Source: JBFXAM01 sp050184295
GTDB lineage: Bacteria > Planctomycetota > Phycisphaerae > UBA1845 > Fen-1342
Length of the DNA: 18,298 nucleotides
Assembly (NCBI GenBank): GCA_050184295.1
Contig: JBFXAM010000089.1
Coordinates: forward strand, 1 to 18,298
Direction of reading: 5' to 3'
The notes below the pieces were generated by a model. That model did not search any database. It was not told the DNA's origin and saw nothing but the letters and a program-made list of their open reading frames with translations. A program made the translations under genes and the position numbers. This document shows, piece by piece, positions 7,944 through 16,422 of the stretch; within the stretch, counting starts at the first letter, position 1, and each line of letters starts with the position of its first letter.

Positions 7944-8216
7944 ATGGCGAAGCTCCCCAAGTCGCTGAAGTTCGAAGACGCGATGCAGCGGCTCGACGCG
8001 ATCGTCGAGGCCATGGAGGCCGGCGAGATCGGCATCGAGGAATCGATCGCGCGCTACGAAGAGGCGATGGAGCTCGCGGCCCATTGCCGGCGCGTGCTCG
8101 ACGAGGCTGAGCTGCGCATCCAGCGCATTCAGCTCGAGAGCACCGGTCAGCTCAAGGTGGGGCCATTCGAAACGCCGCCGCGCGGCGCCGACGACGAGTC
8201 GGAAAACGCCGGGTAG
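7944..8216 (+). CDS. xseB: Exodeoxyribonuclease VII small subunit
   Basis: 90 residues, the usual size for XseB plus a short tail. The family core is clear: LKFEDAMQRLDAIVEAME, then GEIGIEESIARYEEAMEL, then a helix ending in RRVLDEAELRIQ. XseB subunits coat the XseA catalytic subunit to form exonuclease VII, a cytoplasmic enzyme degrading single-stranded DNA from both ends. The ATG at 7944 gives the standard N-terminus; the frame is open further upstream but runs into noncoding sequence. AAGG precedes it very closely. XseA is not in this window, although the two are often adjacent. A ComF-like gene follows 81 bases later on the same strand and may be co-transcribed. Confidence 0.93.
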   Translation: MAKLPKSLKFEDAMQRLDAIVEAMEAGEIGIEESIARYEEAMELAAHCRRVLDEAELRIQRIQLESTGQLKVGPFETPPRGADDESENAG

Positions 8217-8297
8217 CGTCGCGGTTCAACCGCGACCGCGCGGCGCGTGCATCGGGTCGCCGGTCACATCCATGGGACAGACGAAGCGCAAGCGCCA

Positions 8298-9185
8298 ATG
8301 CCCGTGACTTTGTCATCGCTGATGACGAGCACGCTCCGCGCCACCAGCGCCGTGCTCCGCGACATGGTCGACACGATCGTGCCGGACCTGTGCGCCGCGT
8401 GCGGCCGACCGCAAACGGTGGGGCGCGTGCCGCTGTGCGCCGCGTGCGATGCGACGCGCCGCGCCCAGTCGCTGTTGCCGATGTGCCCGCGGTGCGCGCG
8501 GGTCGTGCGGCCGGAGGCGATCCACGGCGAGCGCTGCTACCGCTGCCGGCGCGAACCGGCGTGGAACATCGCGGGGATCGCGTGCGTCGGACCCTATGAG
8601 CAGCCGCTCGCACCGGTGCTGCTGGGATTGAAATTCAGCGGCCACGAACGTAACGCCGACGCGCTGGCCGACTGGCTCGCGCAAGCCATCGAACAGCGGC
8701 CGTGGTGCGGCGAGATCGACGTGCTGGTGCCCGTGCCGATGCACTGGCTGCGCCGCCTTCAGCGCCCGTGTCGTCATGCCGACGTACTGTGCAGAGCGCT
8801 GGCGCGACGAATGCGCATTCCGATGTCTCGGGCAGTCGTTCGCACGCGCTATTCGCCGAGCCAGATGCAGATTCCGTCGCGGAACGACCGGTTCGAAAAC
8901 GTGCAAGACTGCTTCGGCCCGCGGCGCTGGCCGGCGCCGCGCGTCGGCGGGCTGACGGTGTGCATCGTCGACAATCTGCTGATGACCGGCGCGACCGTGC
9001 ACGAAGTGTCGAAGGTGCTGCGAAAGGCGGGCGCGAAGCGCATTTACGCCGCCGTCGCCGCGCGTTCGCGGGTGCCGAACGATGGACAGGCGATGACGGA
9101 AGCATTGCTCGGACAGCTCTCGGCCGAACCGCGCGAACGCGCCACGCCAAACGTCCGACCGGATTCATCCTCATCGATGGAATGA
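8298..9185 (+). CDS. ComF-like phosphoribosyltransferase-family protein
   Basis: 295 residues from ATG 8298; ATG 8247 and 8322 are alternatives, and no ribosome site decides. The N-terminus carries four CxxC pairs, probably a zinc-binding double-zinc ribbon: C32/C35, C47/C50, then CPRC and CYRC. The middle has the ComF pattern PYEQPLAPVLLGLKFSGH and LVPVPMHWLRR. The C-terminal phosphoribosyltransferase site is VCIVDNLLMTGAT, where most members have DDVxTTGAT. ComF proteins act in DNA uptake during competence or in processing DNA intermediates; their exact reaction is unsettled. The last 30 or so residues are a Ser/Arg-rich tail. Proximity to xseB is consistent with a DNA-metabolism role but does not prove it. 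Confidence 0.88.
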   Translation: MPVTLSSLMTSTLRATSAVLRDMVDTIVPDLCAACGRPQTVGRVPLCAACDATRRAQSLLPMCPRCARVVRPEAIHGERCYRCRREPAWNIAGIACVGPYEQPLAPVLLGLKFSGHERNADALADWLAQAIEQRPWCGEIDVLVPVPMHWLRRLQRPCRHADVLCRALARRMRIPMSRAVVRTRYSPSQMQIPSRNDRFENVQDCFGPRRWPAPRVGGLTVCIVDNLLMTGATVHEVSKVLRKAGAKRIYAAVAARSRVPNDGQAMTEALLGQLSAEPRERATPNVRPDSSSSME

Positions 9186-9218
9186 GCACCCGCGCCCGGC
9201 GACCGCACTGAACGCGGC

Positions 9219-9234
9219 GCCGTCCCGAGGCGGC
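9219..9234. terminator. Hairpin between convergent comF-like gene and dapA
   Basis: GCCGTC (9219-9224) pairs with GGCGGC (9229-9234), including one G-T pair, around a CCGA loop. It sits in the 58-base gap between convergent genes. There is no T run on either side, so at best it is a weak or Rho-assisted terminator. Confidence 0.25.
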
Positions 9235-9243
9235 ACAGGCCGC

Positions 9244-10119
9244 TCAATCCAGCGCGTGATCCCGCAGCAAGGTTTCCAGCCGGCCGCGCTTCTCGGGCGC
9301 GAGCGACACGAGCGGCAACCGGAATTCTTCGGCACAGTGGCCGCGCATCGCCATCGCCGTCTTGATCGGAATCGGATTCACGTCCAGCGCGAGCAGCCCG
9401 TGCATGAGCGGCCAAAGCGCCCGGTGGGCCGCAAGCGCGCCGGCCGCGTCGCCTTCGAGCGCCGACTGCGTCAGCCGCTTCACCGCGCGCGGTGCGAGGT
9501 TTGAGATCACGCTCACAACGCCCACCGCGCCGAGCGCCATCAGCGGCTGGGTGATCGGGTCGTCGCCCGAAAGCACCTCGATCTTCACCGCCCCCAACAG
9601 CTCCGCCGCCCCACCGACGCTGCCCGTCGCGTGCTTTACCGACACAATGGTCGGGTGCGCCTCGCGCAGCCGCCGCAGCGTCTCCACCGAAACCTCCACC
9701 CCGCAGCGCCCGGGGATGTTGTAGAGCACGATCGGCAGCGGGGTCGCGCTTGCGACCGCGGCGAAGTGCTGATACAGCCCCTCCTGGTTCGGCCGGTTGT
9801 AATACGGCGCAACGACCAAGAGCGCGTCCGCGCCGAGCTCCGCCGCCTCGCGCGCCAGGCGGACCGCCTCGGCGGTGTTGTTGCTGCCGGCGCCGGCGAT
9901 GACCGGCACCCGCTTGCGGGCCGCTCGCGTCACGCACTCGACGACGCGCTTGTGCTCGTCTTTCGAGAGCGTTGGCGACTCGCCAGTCGTTCCACAAGGC
10001 ACGAGCCCGTCCACACCGGCGGCGATCTGCGACTCGACCAGCCGCGTGAGCGCATCAAAATCGACCGTGCCGCCGCGGAACGGCGTAATGAGCGCGGTGA
10101 TGGTTCCGTGGAGCTTCAT
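9244..10119 (-). CDS. dapA: 4-hydroxy-tetrahydrodipicolinate synthase
   Basis: 291 residues, standard DapA length. The TIM-barrel enzyme condenses pyruvate with aspartate semialdehyde, the first committed step to diaminopimelate and lysine, in the cytoplasm. Seen in the sequence: PCGTTGESPT (Thr44, Thr45), Tyr133 and Arg138 in YNIPGRCG, and Schiff-base Lys162 in SVKHATG. GDDP and GVVSVISN near 190-210 match the family. The start at 10119 is supported by GGAG about 11 bases upstream. It lies 30 bases downstream of folP on the same strand, so the two are probably co-transcribed. Diaminopimelate would feed the peptidoglycan pathway, whose murC-murB-ddl genes lie in the same window. Related aldolases (N-acetylneuraminate lyase, KDG aldolase) are less likely given this motif set and length. 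Confidence 0.95.
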   Translation of the reverse strand: MKLHGTITALITPFRGGTVDFDALTRLVESQIAAGVDGLVPCGTTGESPTLSKDEHKRVVECVTRAARKRVPVIAGAGSNNTAEAVRLAREAAELGADALLVVAPYYNRPNQEGLYQHFAAVASATPLPIVLYNIPGRCGVEVSVETLRRLREAHPTIVSVKHATGSVGGAAELLGAVKIEVLSGDDPITQPLMALGAVGVVSVISNLAPRAVKRLTQSALEGDAAGALAAHRALWPLMHGLLALDVNPIPIKTAMAMRGHCAEEFRLPLVSLAPEKRGRLETLLRDHALD

Positions 10120-10149
10120 GAATAGGCACTCTCCGGGGGAAGTTCCGCT

Positions 10150-11070
10150 TTATGCTGCGCCGTCGCACGGAATCGCGATCGCGCCGCCGCCGGACGGGTT
10201 TGCCGCTGGATCGCCGCGCAGCGCCGACCACATCGTAATCGCATCGCGAAGGGCCCGCACGTCGTGCGTGCGGATGAGCTCGGCGCCGTTCGCCGCCGCC
10301 CACAACTCCGCAGCCAGCGTGCCCGCGCCGCGCTGGTCGACGGGCCGAGCCGGCGCGCCGGGCGCCGCAAGCGTCGCACCGATGAACGACTTGCGCGAAA
10401 CCGAGACACACAACGGCAGTCCGAGCGCACCCAAACGCGCCAGCTCGCGGAGCACGCGCACACTCAATGCCGGATCGCGACCGAGAAACAAACCCATGCC
10501 GGGATCGAGAATGATGCGCTCGCGCCGCACGCCGGCCGCCGTGAGCGCCGCGACCTGCCGCTGAAAAAACGCCGCGATCTCGTCGACGATCGTCGCCGTG
10601 CCGAGCGCCGGCGGGCCATCCGTCGGCGGCGCGGCGCGCGTCGCATCCGCTCCGCCCGAATCCGGCCTGGCGCGCCCGCGCGGCGAGCGATTGTGCATCA
10701 CGATCAGCCGCACGTCCGCGTCGCGCACCGCGGCGATCGCGTCGGGATCTCGGAAGCCGTTCACATCGTTGATCATCACGACGCCTTGCGCAATCGCCGC
10801 CCGCATCACCGCCGGCTTGCACGTGTCGACCGAGACGGCGAATCCGTCGGCGACGAGCGCACCGATGACCGGATCGAGCCGCCGAATCTCATCCGCCGCG
10901 GACACATCCTCCGCGTCGGGGTGGGTCGATTCGGCGCCGACGTCGACGATCGCCGCTCCGTCGGCAACGAGCCGGCCGGCGTGTTCGATCGCCGCGCGCG
11001 GGTCGACGAATCGCCCGCCATCGGAGAACGAGTCGCGCGTCAGGTTCAGAATACCGAGGATGCTCACCAT
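10150..11070 (-). CDS. folP: Dihydropteroate synthase (variant loops)
   Basis: 306 residues. The enzyme joins p-aminobenzoate to hydroxymethyl-dihydropterin diphosphate in folate synthesis. Motifs in order: GILNLTRDSFSDGG (usually NVTPDSF), VDVGAESTHPDAE (usually ESTRPG), VSVDTCKP, INDVNGFRDP, LIVMHN, LDPGMGLFLGRDP (usually DPGIGFGK), VSVSRKSFIG and IRTHDV. The substrate-anchoring Asn9, the SRKS lysine and the RxHDV pair are present. The changed loops resemble, from memory, a distinct DHPS group with HPD and GMGFFLG signatures. A roughly 25-residue insertion rich in Arg, Pro and Ala follows MHNRS. The start is the first ATG of the conserved block, without a clear ribosome site. It is followed by dapA after 30 bases. 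Confidence 0.9.
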   Translation of the reverse strand: MVSILGILNLTRDSFSDGGRFVDPRAAIEHAGRLVADGAAIVDVGAESTHPDAEDVSAADEIRRLDPVIGALVADGFAVSVDTCKPAVMRAAIAQGVVMINDVNGFRDPDAIAAVRDADVRLIVMHNRSPRGRARPDSGGADATRAAPPTDGPPALGTATIVDEIAAFFQRQVAALTAAGVRRERIILDPGMGLFLGRDPALSVRVLRELARLGALGLPLCVSVSRKSFIGATLAAPGAPARPVDQRGAGTLAAELWAAANGAELIRTHDVRALRDAITMWSALRGDPAANPSGGGAIAIPCDGAA

Positions 11071-11152
11071 GAGTGGAAGATCATAGCGGCGTGCGCGACG
11101 GCGCCTGACGTCGTCGGCGGCGCAGCACCCGCTCGGCGCCGCGCCGCGCGCG

Positions 11153-11158
11153 TATAAT
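11153..11158 (+). promoter_or_regulatory. TATAAT -10 box upstream of the DinB-family gene
   Basis: A perfect TATAAT stands in otherwise very GC-rich DNA, 56 bases before the DinB-family start codon. No good -35 is visible 16-18 bases upstream. The position fits a start of transcription near 11165 with a leader of about 50 bases. Confidence 0.5.
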
Positions 11159-11214
11159 CCTCGGTCGCGCCGCCGAGGCGCGCTTTGGCAACCTCATCAC
11201 TCCGGAGCCGCCCC

Positions 11215-11703
11215 ATGACTGTCAAGGAAATCCTCAAGACAAACATCGACCTCGCCCACGACGTGACCAACCGCTATCTCGGCGATCTGAACGACGCCGA
11301 CCTGCTCGTGCGGCCGGTGCCGGGCGTGAACCACATCGCCTGGCAGCTCGGGCACCTGATCCACTCGGAATGCGAGATGATGTCGGGCCTCGGCAACGCG
11401 ATGCCGAAGCTGCCCGACGGTTTCGACGCGTCGCACAGCCGCGAAGCCGCCACCTCCGACGACCCGTCGAAATTCCGCAAGAAGGCCGAGTACCTGTCGC
11501 TCTTTCAGCAAGTCCACGCGGCGACGAAGAAAGCGATCGATGCGACACCCGAAGCGGATCTCGGCAAGCCCGGACCCGCGTCGATGCGCGACTATGCGCC
11601 GACCGTCGCCCACGTGCTCCATCTGATCGGCGCCCACGAGATGATGCACGTTGGACAGTTCGTCGCCGTCCGCCGCAAGCTCGGAAAGCCGGTCGTGATC
11701 TAG
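11215..11703 (+). CDS. DinB-family (DinB/YfiT-like) metal-binding four-helix protein
   Basis: 162 residues, typical length. GGAG at 11204-11207 lies 7 bases before ATG 11215, so this start is preferred over the in-frame ATG at 11185. The fold is a four-helix bundle with a His metal site: His47 in WQLGHLIHSE, and His141 and His145 in HEMMHVGQF near the C-terminus. Such proteins are often thiol-dependent transferases or damage-induced proteins of unknown substrate; this is not the DNA polymerase IV also called DinB. The sequence LNDADLLVRPVPGVNHIAWQ is, from memory, similar to planctomycete members. It has its own promoter candidate, is divergent from folP and converges with the Wzy-like gene. 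The specific function is unknown. Confidence 0.88.
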   Translation: MTVKEILKTNIDLAHDVTNRYLGDLNDADLLVRPVPGVNHIAWQLGHLIHSECEMMSGLGNAMPKLPDGFDASHSREAATSDDPSKFRKKAEYLSLFQQVHAATKKAIDATPEADLGKPGPASMRDYAPTVAHVLHLIGAHEMMHVGQFVAVRRKLGKPVVI

Positions 11704-11716
11704 GCCGCGGTCCGCG

Positions 11717-11757
11717 TCGGCGCCGGCCGTGCCGTGTACGCGCGCGGCCGGCGTCGG
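11717..11757. terminator. Stem-loop between convergent DinB-family and Wzy-like genes
   Basis: CGCCGGCCG (11721-11729) and CGGCCGGCG (11745-11753) form a perfect 9-bp stem with a 15-base loop, extendable by four more pairs including G-T pairs. It fills the 54-base gap between the two stop codons, the expected place for a bidirectional terminator. There is no T run, so strength cannot be judged. Confidence 0.45.
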
Positions 11758-14700
11758 TTACGGGGACTCGTTCGCCGGCTGCGTGGCCGGCGCGGCAAAC
11801 TCCGCGGCCAGCGAGCGCCGCACGCGCTCGAGGTCGCGCAGCCCGACCCCTGCTTCCGCGGCCTCCGCCAGCACGCCCTCGGCCGCCGCCGGATCGCGCG
11901 TCGGCGCCGCGGCGAGCCACGCCCGGAAGCCCCATGCACGCGCATGTCTCGGGTCGTGGCGCAGCGCGGCGCTCAACCACGCGTCGAGCGATTCGCGCGG
12001 CGCCGCGCCGCGCCGCAGGTACAGCGCCGCCAGACGAACGTACGCGTCCGCGAGCCGCGTCTCGTGCGTCGGCGCCGCGGCGGCGCCACCGCCCGCTTCG
12101 CGCTCGACCTCGCGTGCCTCCAGCGTCCGCAACTCCTCGCGCGCCCGCGCCTCGTCGCCAACCGCCAGGTGCAGCAGCACGAGCCGCTCGCGAAACGGCC
12201 GCAGCAGCGCCTCGTACTTCTGCTGTTGAATCCGCGGCAGTCGCTCGATCGCTTCGTGAACGTATTGCATCGCGGCGCCCGCGCGTTGCGGCGCCACGCG
12301 CAGCGCGTAGTCCGCCCGCTCGCCTTGCGCGATCGAATAGAGCGTCGGAAACCGCTGGCGCATGGGCTGATAGAGCGCCACGGCGCGGCCCGCGTCGGAC
12401 TCGGCCGCTTCGAACTCGCCGCGCAGCGCGTGAACTTCGGCCGCGAGCCGGTAAACCTCCGGCGCCATCGATGCCGCGAGCGCATCGAGATCGGTCTGCG
12501 GATCGAGCGGTCCCACCGCCAGCAGGAAGCGGCGCAGCGCCTCGTCGAATCCCGGCGCCGCGAGGAAGTGCTGGACCGCCGCGCGCCACTCATCAGGCGG
12601 GCTGCCGTCGCGCAGTGCGTCGCGCAAATAGCCGATGTGCGCCGCGAGCGAGTCGGGATAACGCAGCAACGCGAGCAGTGTCTCCACGTCGTGCGGATAC
12701 CGCAGCCGCTGCTCCCGCCACGCGGCGGCCGCCAGACTGGACCACTCGGCGGACCGAGCCGGATCGCGCACGCGATGCAGCTCGCCGAGCAATTCCGCGC
12801 AGCGCGCCTGCACCACCAGCGCCCGCCCGACGGTGGGCGCGCGCCAGTCCAGGCTCCGCGCCGCGCCCAGCGCCGATTCCAGACGCTCCGCGGCCAGCTC
12901 GACCCGCTCCGGCGACACCGTCGCAGCCGCCCGCGCCAGGTCCGTGGCCTCCGGAGCCGCGGGATCGCGCGACGCCCCGGCGCTTGCGTCTCCCGCCGCG
13001 GGCAGCAGGTCCGCCGCCGCCGCGCGCGCGGCTTCAAACGCGGCTCGCAAAGCGAGGTCCGACGCGGCGATCTGTCGCACCGGATCCAGCAGTCCGCGAG
13101 CCGCCAAGACAGCGGCGTAGCGGGTATCCGCGTCGACCGCTTTCGCGGCTCGGGCCGCATATTCGAAGCGCAGCGCGACCGCGTTGCTCAGCGCGACGGA
13201 CGCGAGCACGAGCCCCGCGAGTCCCGCACACGCCGACGGCACAAGCCGCGTCCACCGCCGGGACTCCGCCGACGCGCCCGTCGCGCGCGCCAGCTTCGCC
13301 GCCAGCGCCGCAACGGGCCCCCGTCCCCGACCCGCCGGCGCGCGGCTGCGCCCCAGCGCCCACACGATGCCGACCAGCGTCCAGAACACGGCCGGCGCGC
13401 CCGGCAGGCGCAGTGCGACGCCGAACATCGCGTCGACGAGCATCGCGACGAGCGCGCCGACGACCGCCGCGAGCAGCCAGCGCTGTTTTCGCACGCCGGC
13501 GTCGCGCAGCAGCAGCCAGCCTGTCGCGAGCGTCGCCAGCACGCCGACGACCCACGTGAGCCCACCGATCAGCCCGATCTCGGCCAGCACTTCGAACAGC
13601 TCGTTGTGGGCGTGCTCGACCCAGTCGCCCGCGAACGCGGCGTCGTCGAGCAGCCGGTCGCGCAGCGAAAGTTGATTCGCCAGCCGCGGAAACGCACCGG
13701 CCCCGTGCCCCGCGAACGGGCGCTGCTGCCAGAGCTCGGCGGCGTAGCGCCACACGTAGAGCCGCAATCGGGTCGTATCGCTCCGCCCCATCGCGGGATC
13801 CGCGCTGACCGAAACCACGCGCCAGCCCGCGATCGCGACGCCAATGACCAGGAGCAGCACGAGCGTTCGCCGCGTTCGCAGCGTGGTCACGCTGAGGAGC
13901 ACGACGCACGCCGCCGCCGCCAGCCCAAGCGTGGCGCCGCGCGCGTTCGCAAGCAGGAAACACCACGTGAGCGGCACGAGCGACAATCCCGCGCCGACCA
14001 GCGTCCACACGGCGCGGCGCGAAAGCCGCAACGGGCGCGGAGCGAGGCCCGCGTCGCGAAGCGTCGGATTCAGTCGCGGCGGCGGGAACAACCCGCGACC
14101 GCTGCGCGACTCCCGCACGGTCTGCCCCACGAGCCCGATCGCGGCCAGGATGCCCGGCATGATCGCAATCGCGAGTACGCCCGGATTCCCAAGCGGGAAA
14201 CCCGGACGGTGAAAGGGGTTGCGCTCGATGTAGTACCACACGCACAGCGTCGCTGCCGCGGCCGACAGGCCGGTCAGCCATCCCAGGAACCGCCGCAGAT
14301 CCGCGGGTTTGAACAGGTGCGCGACCGCGACCGCCCACCCCACACCGAACGCGTACATGCGCGCCTGCCCCAGCGCGGTCGCGGCGTCGTTTGACCACGC
14401 GTAACTGGCGAGCGAGACGAGCACCCACGCAACGAAGAATCGCTCGGCATGCATCGCCGGTCCGCCGGATTCCGACCACACGCGCTCGCCCGGTCGCATC
14501 CAGCGCACCGCAAGCACGAGCAGCCCCGCCGCAGCGGCGAAGTGGAGCGCGACGTCCTTGATCTCGACGCCGCGCGCCGTTGGAAAGGCGCCGCCCAGCG
14601 CGAGGAGATCGACGAGCGGCTTGAGCCATGAAGCATCGCGCCATGGAATTGCGCCGGGATACGTCTGCCCGGCCGGCGGGCTGATCACCACGTACGTCGC

Positions 14701-14769
14701 GGCGCACAACCCAACCCCTAGCCAGAGAGTCGCGCTCGCGCCCCAGCGGCTGTGGACTTCGTTGCTCAT
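11758..14769 (-). CDS. Wzy/WaaL-like O-antigen polymerase/ligase membrane protein with long helical-repeat C-terminus
   Basis: 1003 residues from ATG 14769 (MSNEV); an upstream ATG at 14841 adds 24 polar residues. About the first 500 residues hold some 13 hydrophobic helices. Within them lies the Wzy_C-type pattern: NARGATLGLA, then a large loop RPFAGHGAGAF ending in EHAHNELFEVLAEIGLIGG with His386 and His388. These match O-antigen ligases and polysaccharide polymerases that transfer undecaprenyl-linked glycans. From about 530 to the end are Ala/Arg/Glu-rich helices with loose TPR-like periodicity (ALYLRRGAAPRESLDAW, ALRHDPRHARAWGFRAWLA). Fusions of this domain with TPRs are known in several phyla. 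The substrate is unknown and no glycosyltransferase neighbours are seen. It is divergent from murC across about 200 bases. Confidence 0.85.
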   Translation of the reverse strand: MSNEVHSRWGASATLWLGVGLCAATYVVISPPAGQTYPGAIPWRDASWLKPLVDLLALGGAFPTARGVEIKDVALHFAAAAGLLVLAVRWMRPGERVWSESGGPAMHAERFFVAWVLVSLASYAWSNDAATALGQARMYAFGVGWAVAVAHLFKPADLRRFLGWLTGLSAAAATLCVWYYIERNPFHRPGFPLGNPGVLAIAIMPGILAAIGLVGQTVRESRSGRGLFPPPRLNPTLRDAGLAPRPLRLSRRAVWTLVGAGLSLVPLTWCFLLANARGATLGLAAAACVVLLSVTTLRTRRTLVLLLVIGVAIAGWRVVSVSADPAMGRSDTTRLRLYVWRYAAELWQQRPFAGHGAGAFPRLANQLSLRDRLLDDAAFAGDWVEHAHNELFEVLAEIGLIGGLTWVVGVLATLATGWLLLRDAGVRKQRWLLAAVVGALVAMLVDAMFGVALRLPGAPAVFWTLVGIVWALGRSRAPAGRGRGPVAALAAKLARATGASAESRRWTRLVPSACAGLAGLVLASVALSNAVALRFEYAARAAKAVDADTRYAAVLAARGLLDPVRQIAASDLALRAAFEAARAAAADLLPAAGDASAGASRDPAAPEATDLARAAATVSPERVELAAERLESALGAARSLDWRAPTVGRALVVQARCAELLGELHRVRDPARSAEWSSLAAAAWREQRLRYPHDVETLLALLRYPDSLAAHIGYLRDALRDGSPPDEWRAAVQHFLAAPGFDEALRRFLLAVGPLDPQTDLDALAASMAPEVYRLAAEVHALRGEFEAAESDAGRAVALYQPMRQRFPTLYSIAQGERADYALRVAPQRAGAAMQYVHEAIERLPRIQQQKYEALLRPFRERLVLLHLAVGDEARAREELRTLEAREVEREAGGGAAAAPTHETRLADAYVRLAALYLRRGAAPRESLDAWLSAALRHDPRHARAWGFRAWLAAAPTRDPAAAEGVLAEAAEAGVGLRDLERVRRSLAAEFAAPATQPANESP

Positions 14770-14976
14770 GCGATCTTCGTCGTCGAACTCGACACACCGC
14801 GCCGCTTGCCACGCGCTCGCGCGCCGCGCATAAATCCGCATACGCGGCTCAAGAACTTAACCGCGCGAACCGATAAATGCGATTGCGAGGGATCCGGTCA
14901 CGTGCACGGAGGCACGTCCGCTCAACTCCACCTGCTCTGCAAGACATCGAGTACACTCCAAAGGATGGGAGTCCCC

Positions 14977-16422
14977 ATGCCCGCGGCTTCGACCGACCAC
15001 CGCCGCGCGGTGCACGCCGCGACCGCCAGCGACTTTCACACGCTGCGCATCCACATGGTCGGCATCGGCGGCGCGGGGATGTCCGGGCTTGCGGCGGTCC
15101 TGCTCCGCCGCGGCGCGCGGGTGAGCGGTTCCGACGCGCGGATGTCGATCGACCTGGCGCGCCTGGGCACGCTCGGCGCCGCGGTCTCCGCACAGCAGCG
15201 CGCCGACACGTTTCCGATCGACGCGGAACTCGTCGTCGCGACCGCCGCGGTTCCCGACGACCATCCCGAACTGGTCGAAGCACGCCGCCGCGGGATCGAA
15301 ATCGTCCGCTATTCCGAGATGCTCGGGCTGCTGATGTCGCAGCACGTGGGCGTGGCGATCAGCGGGACGCACGGCAAGAGCACCACCACCGCCTGGCTCA
15401 CGTACGTCCTGCGACAAGCGGGGCTGGACCCCAGCTTCGTCGTCGGCGCGCTCGTCGACCAGCTCGGCGGCGGCAGCGGCGTCGGTGACGGACCGCACTT
15501 CATCGCCGAAGCCTGCGAATACGCCCGCTCGTTCCTCCACCTGCGTCCGCGGCATGCGGCGATCCTCAATATCGACGCCGACCACCTCGACTACTATGCC
15601 GACCTCGATGCGATCGGGGCGGCGTTTGCCGACTTTGCCCGATTGCTCCCCGCAAACGGCCGGCTCATTGCGAATGGGGCGGACCCGCGTTGCCGGGCGC
15701 TCGTGCGAGCCAACGTCGCCGCGGCCATCGAGACGTTTGGTCTCGACGAATATAACCACTGGCGAGCAGATGACTTGCGAATCGAGAACGGCTTTCACGC
15801 GTTCACTGTCGTCGCCCACGGGCAACCGCTCGGACGCGTTCGGCTCGGTATCGCCGGCGCACACAGCGTCCTCAACGCGCTCGCCGTCGTCGCGCTCGCT
15901 CGCGAGTGTGGCGTGTCGTGGCCGGCGATCGAACGGTCTCTCGGCGAATTCCGCGGCGCCAAGCGCCGGCTTGAGCTCCGCGGGTCGGCCCGCGGGGTCA
16001 ATGTCGCGGACGACTACGCCCACCACCCGACCGAAATCCGCGCCACGCTCCAGGCCGCGCGCGAGCGCTTCCGGCCACGCCGCCTGTGGGTCGTATTTCA
16101 ACCGCATCAATACTCCCGTACGCGCCACCTGCTGGAAGAGTTCGTTCACAGCTTCGGCGTCGCCGACTGCGTCGTCGTTCCGGAGATTTACGCCGCCCGC
16201 GACTCGGCCGACGACCGGGCGGCCGTCTCGGCCGAGCTGGTTGCGCACCGGCTGCGTGTTGCAGGCGTCGAGGCGGTTCACATCCCCGAGTTCGATGCGA
16301 TCGCGGATTTTCTCGCTTCAAGCGTGACGGCCGGCGACCTGGTCATCACAATGGGGGCCGGAAATGTTGGAAAGCTCGCCGACGACTTGGTGCAGCGACT
16401 GGGAGGCCATCTGCCGGCCTGA
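14977..16422 (+). CDS. murC: UDP-N-acetylmuramate--L-alanine ligase
   Basis: 481 residues. ATG 14977 is chosen because GGGAG lies 5 bases upstream; ATG 14965 has no proper spacing, and the longer open frame upstream is not MurC-like. MurC adds L-Ala to UDP-MurNAc using ATP in the cytoplasm. Motifs: nucleotide-binding GIGGAGMSG (29-37); ATP loop GTHGKST (130-136, Lys134); EACEYARSFLHL; DADHLDYY near 200; ADDYAHHPTEI near 345-357; FQPHQYSRT near 375. All are diagnostic and separate it from Mpl. It overlaps murB by 59 bases, which suggests coupled translation, and heads a murC-murB-ddl cluster like part of the classical dcw operon. Its left neighbour is a divergent Wzy-like gene rather than murG. 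Confidence 0.96.
   Translation: MPAASTDHRRAVHAATASDFHTLRIHMVGIGGAGMSGLAAVLLRRGARVSGSDARMSIDLARLGTLGAAVSAQQRADTFPIDAELVVATAAVPDDHPELVEARRRGIEIVRYSEMLGLLMSQHVGVAISGTHGKSTTTAWLTYVLRQAGLDPSFVVGALVDQLGGGSGVGDGPHFIAEACEYARSFLHLRPRHAAILNIDADHLDYYADLDAIGAAFADFARLLPANGRLIANGADPRCRALVRANVAAAIETFGLDEYNHWRADDLRIENGFHAFTVVAHGQPLGRVRLGIAGAHSVLNALAVVALARECGVSWPAIERSLGEFRGAKRRLELRGSARGVNVADDYAHHPTEIRATLQAARERFRPRRLWVVFQPHQYSRTRHLLEEFVHSFGVADCVVVPEIYAARDSADDRAAVSAELVAHRLRVAGVEAVHIPEFDAIADFLASSVTAGDLVITMGAGNVGKLADDLVQRLGGHLPA

Noticed and set aside
11370..14394. Two very long plus-strand Arg-rich frames opposite the Wzy-like gene
   Set aside because: The minus strand encodes a membrane protein with regular hydrophobic helices and a conserved HAHNELFE motif. 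The plus frames are over 25 percent Arg by impression and lack motifs.
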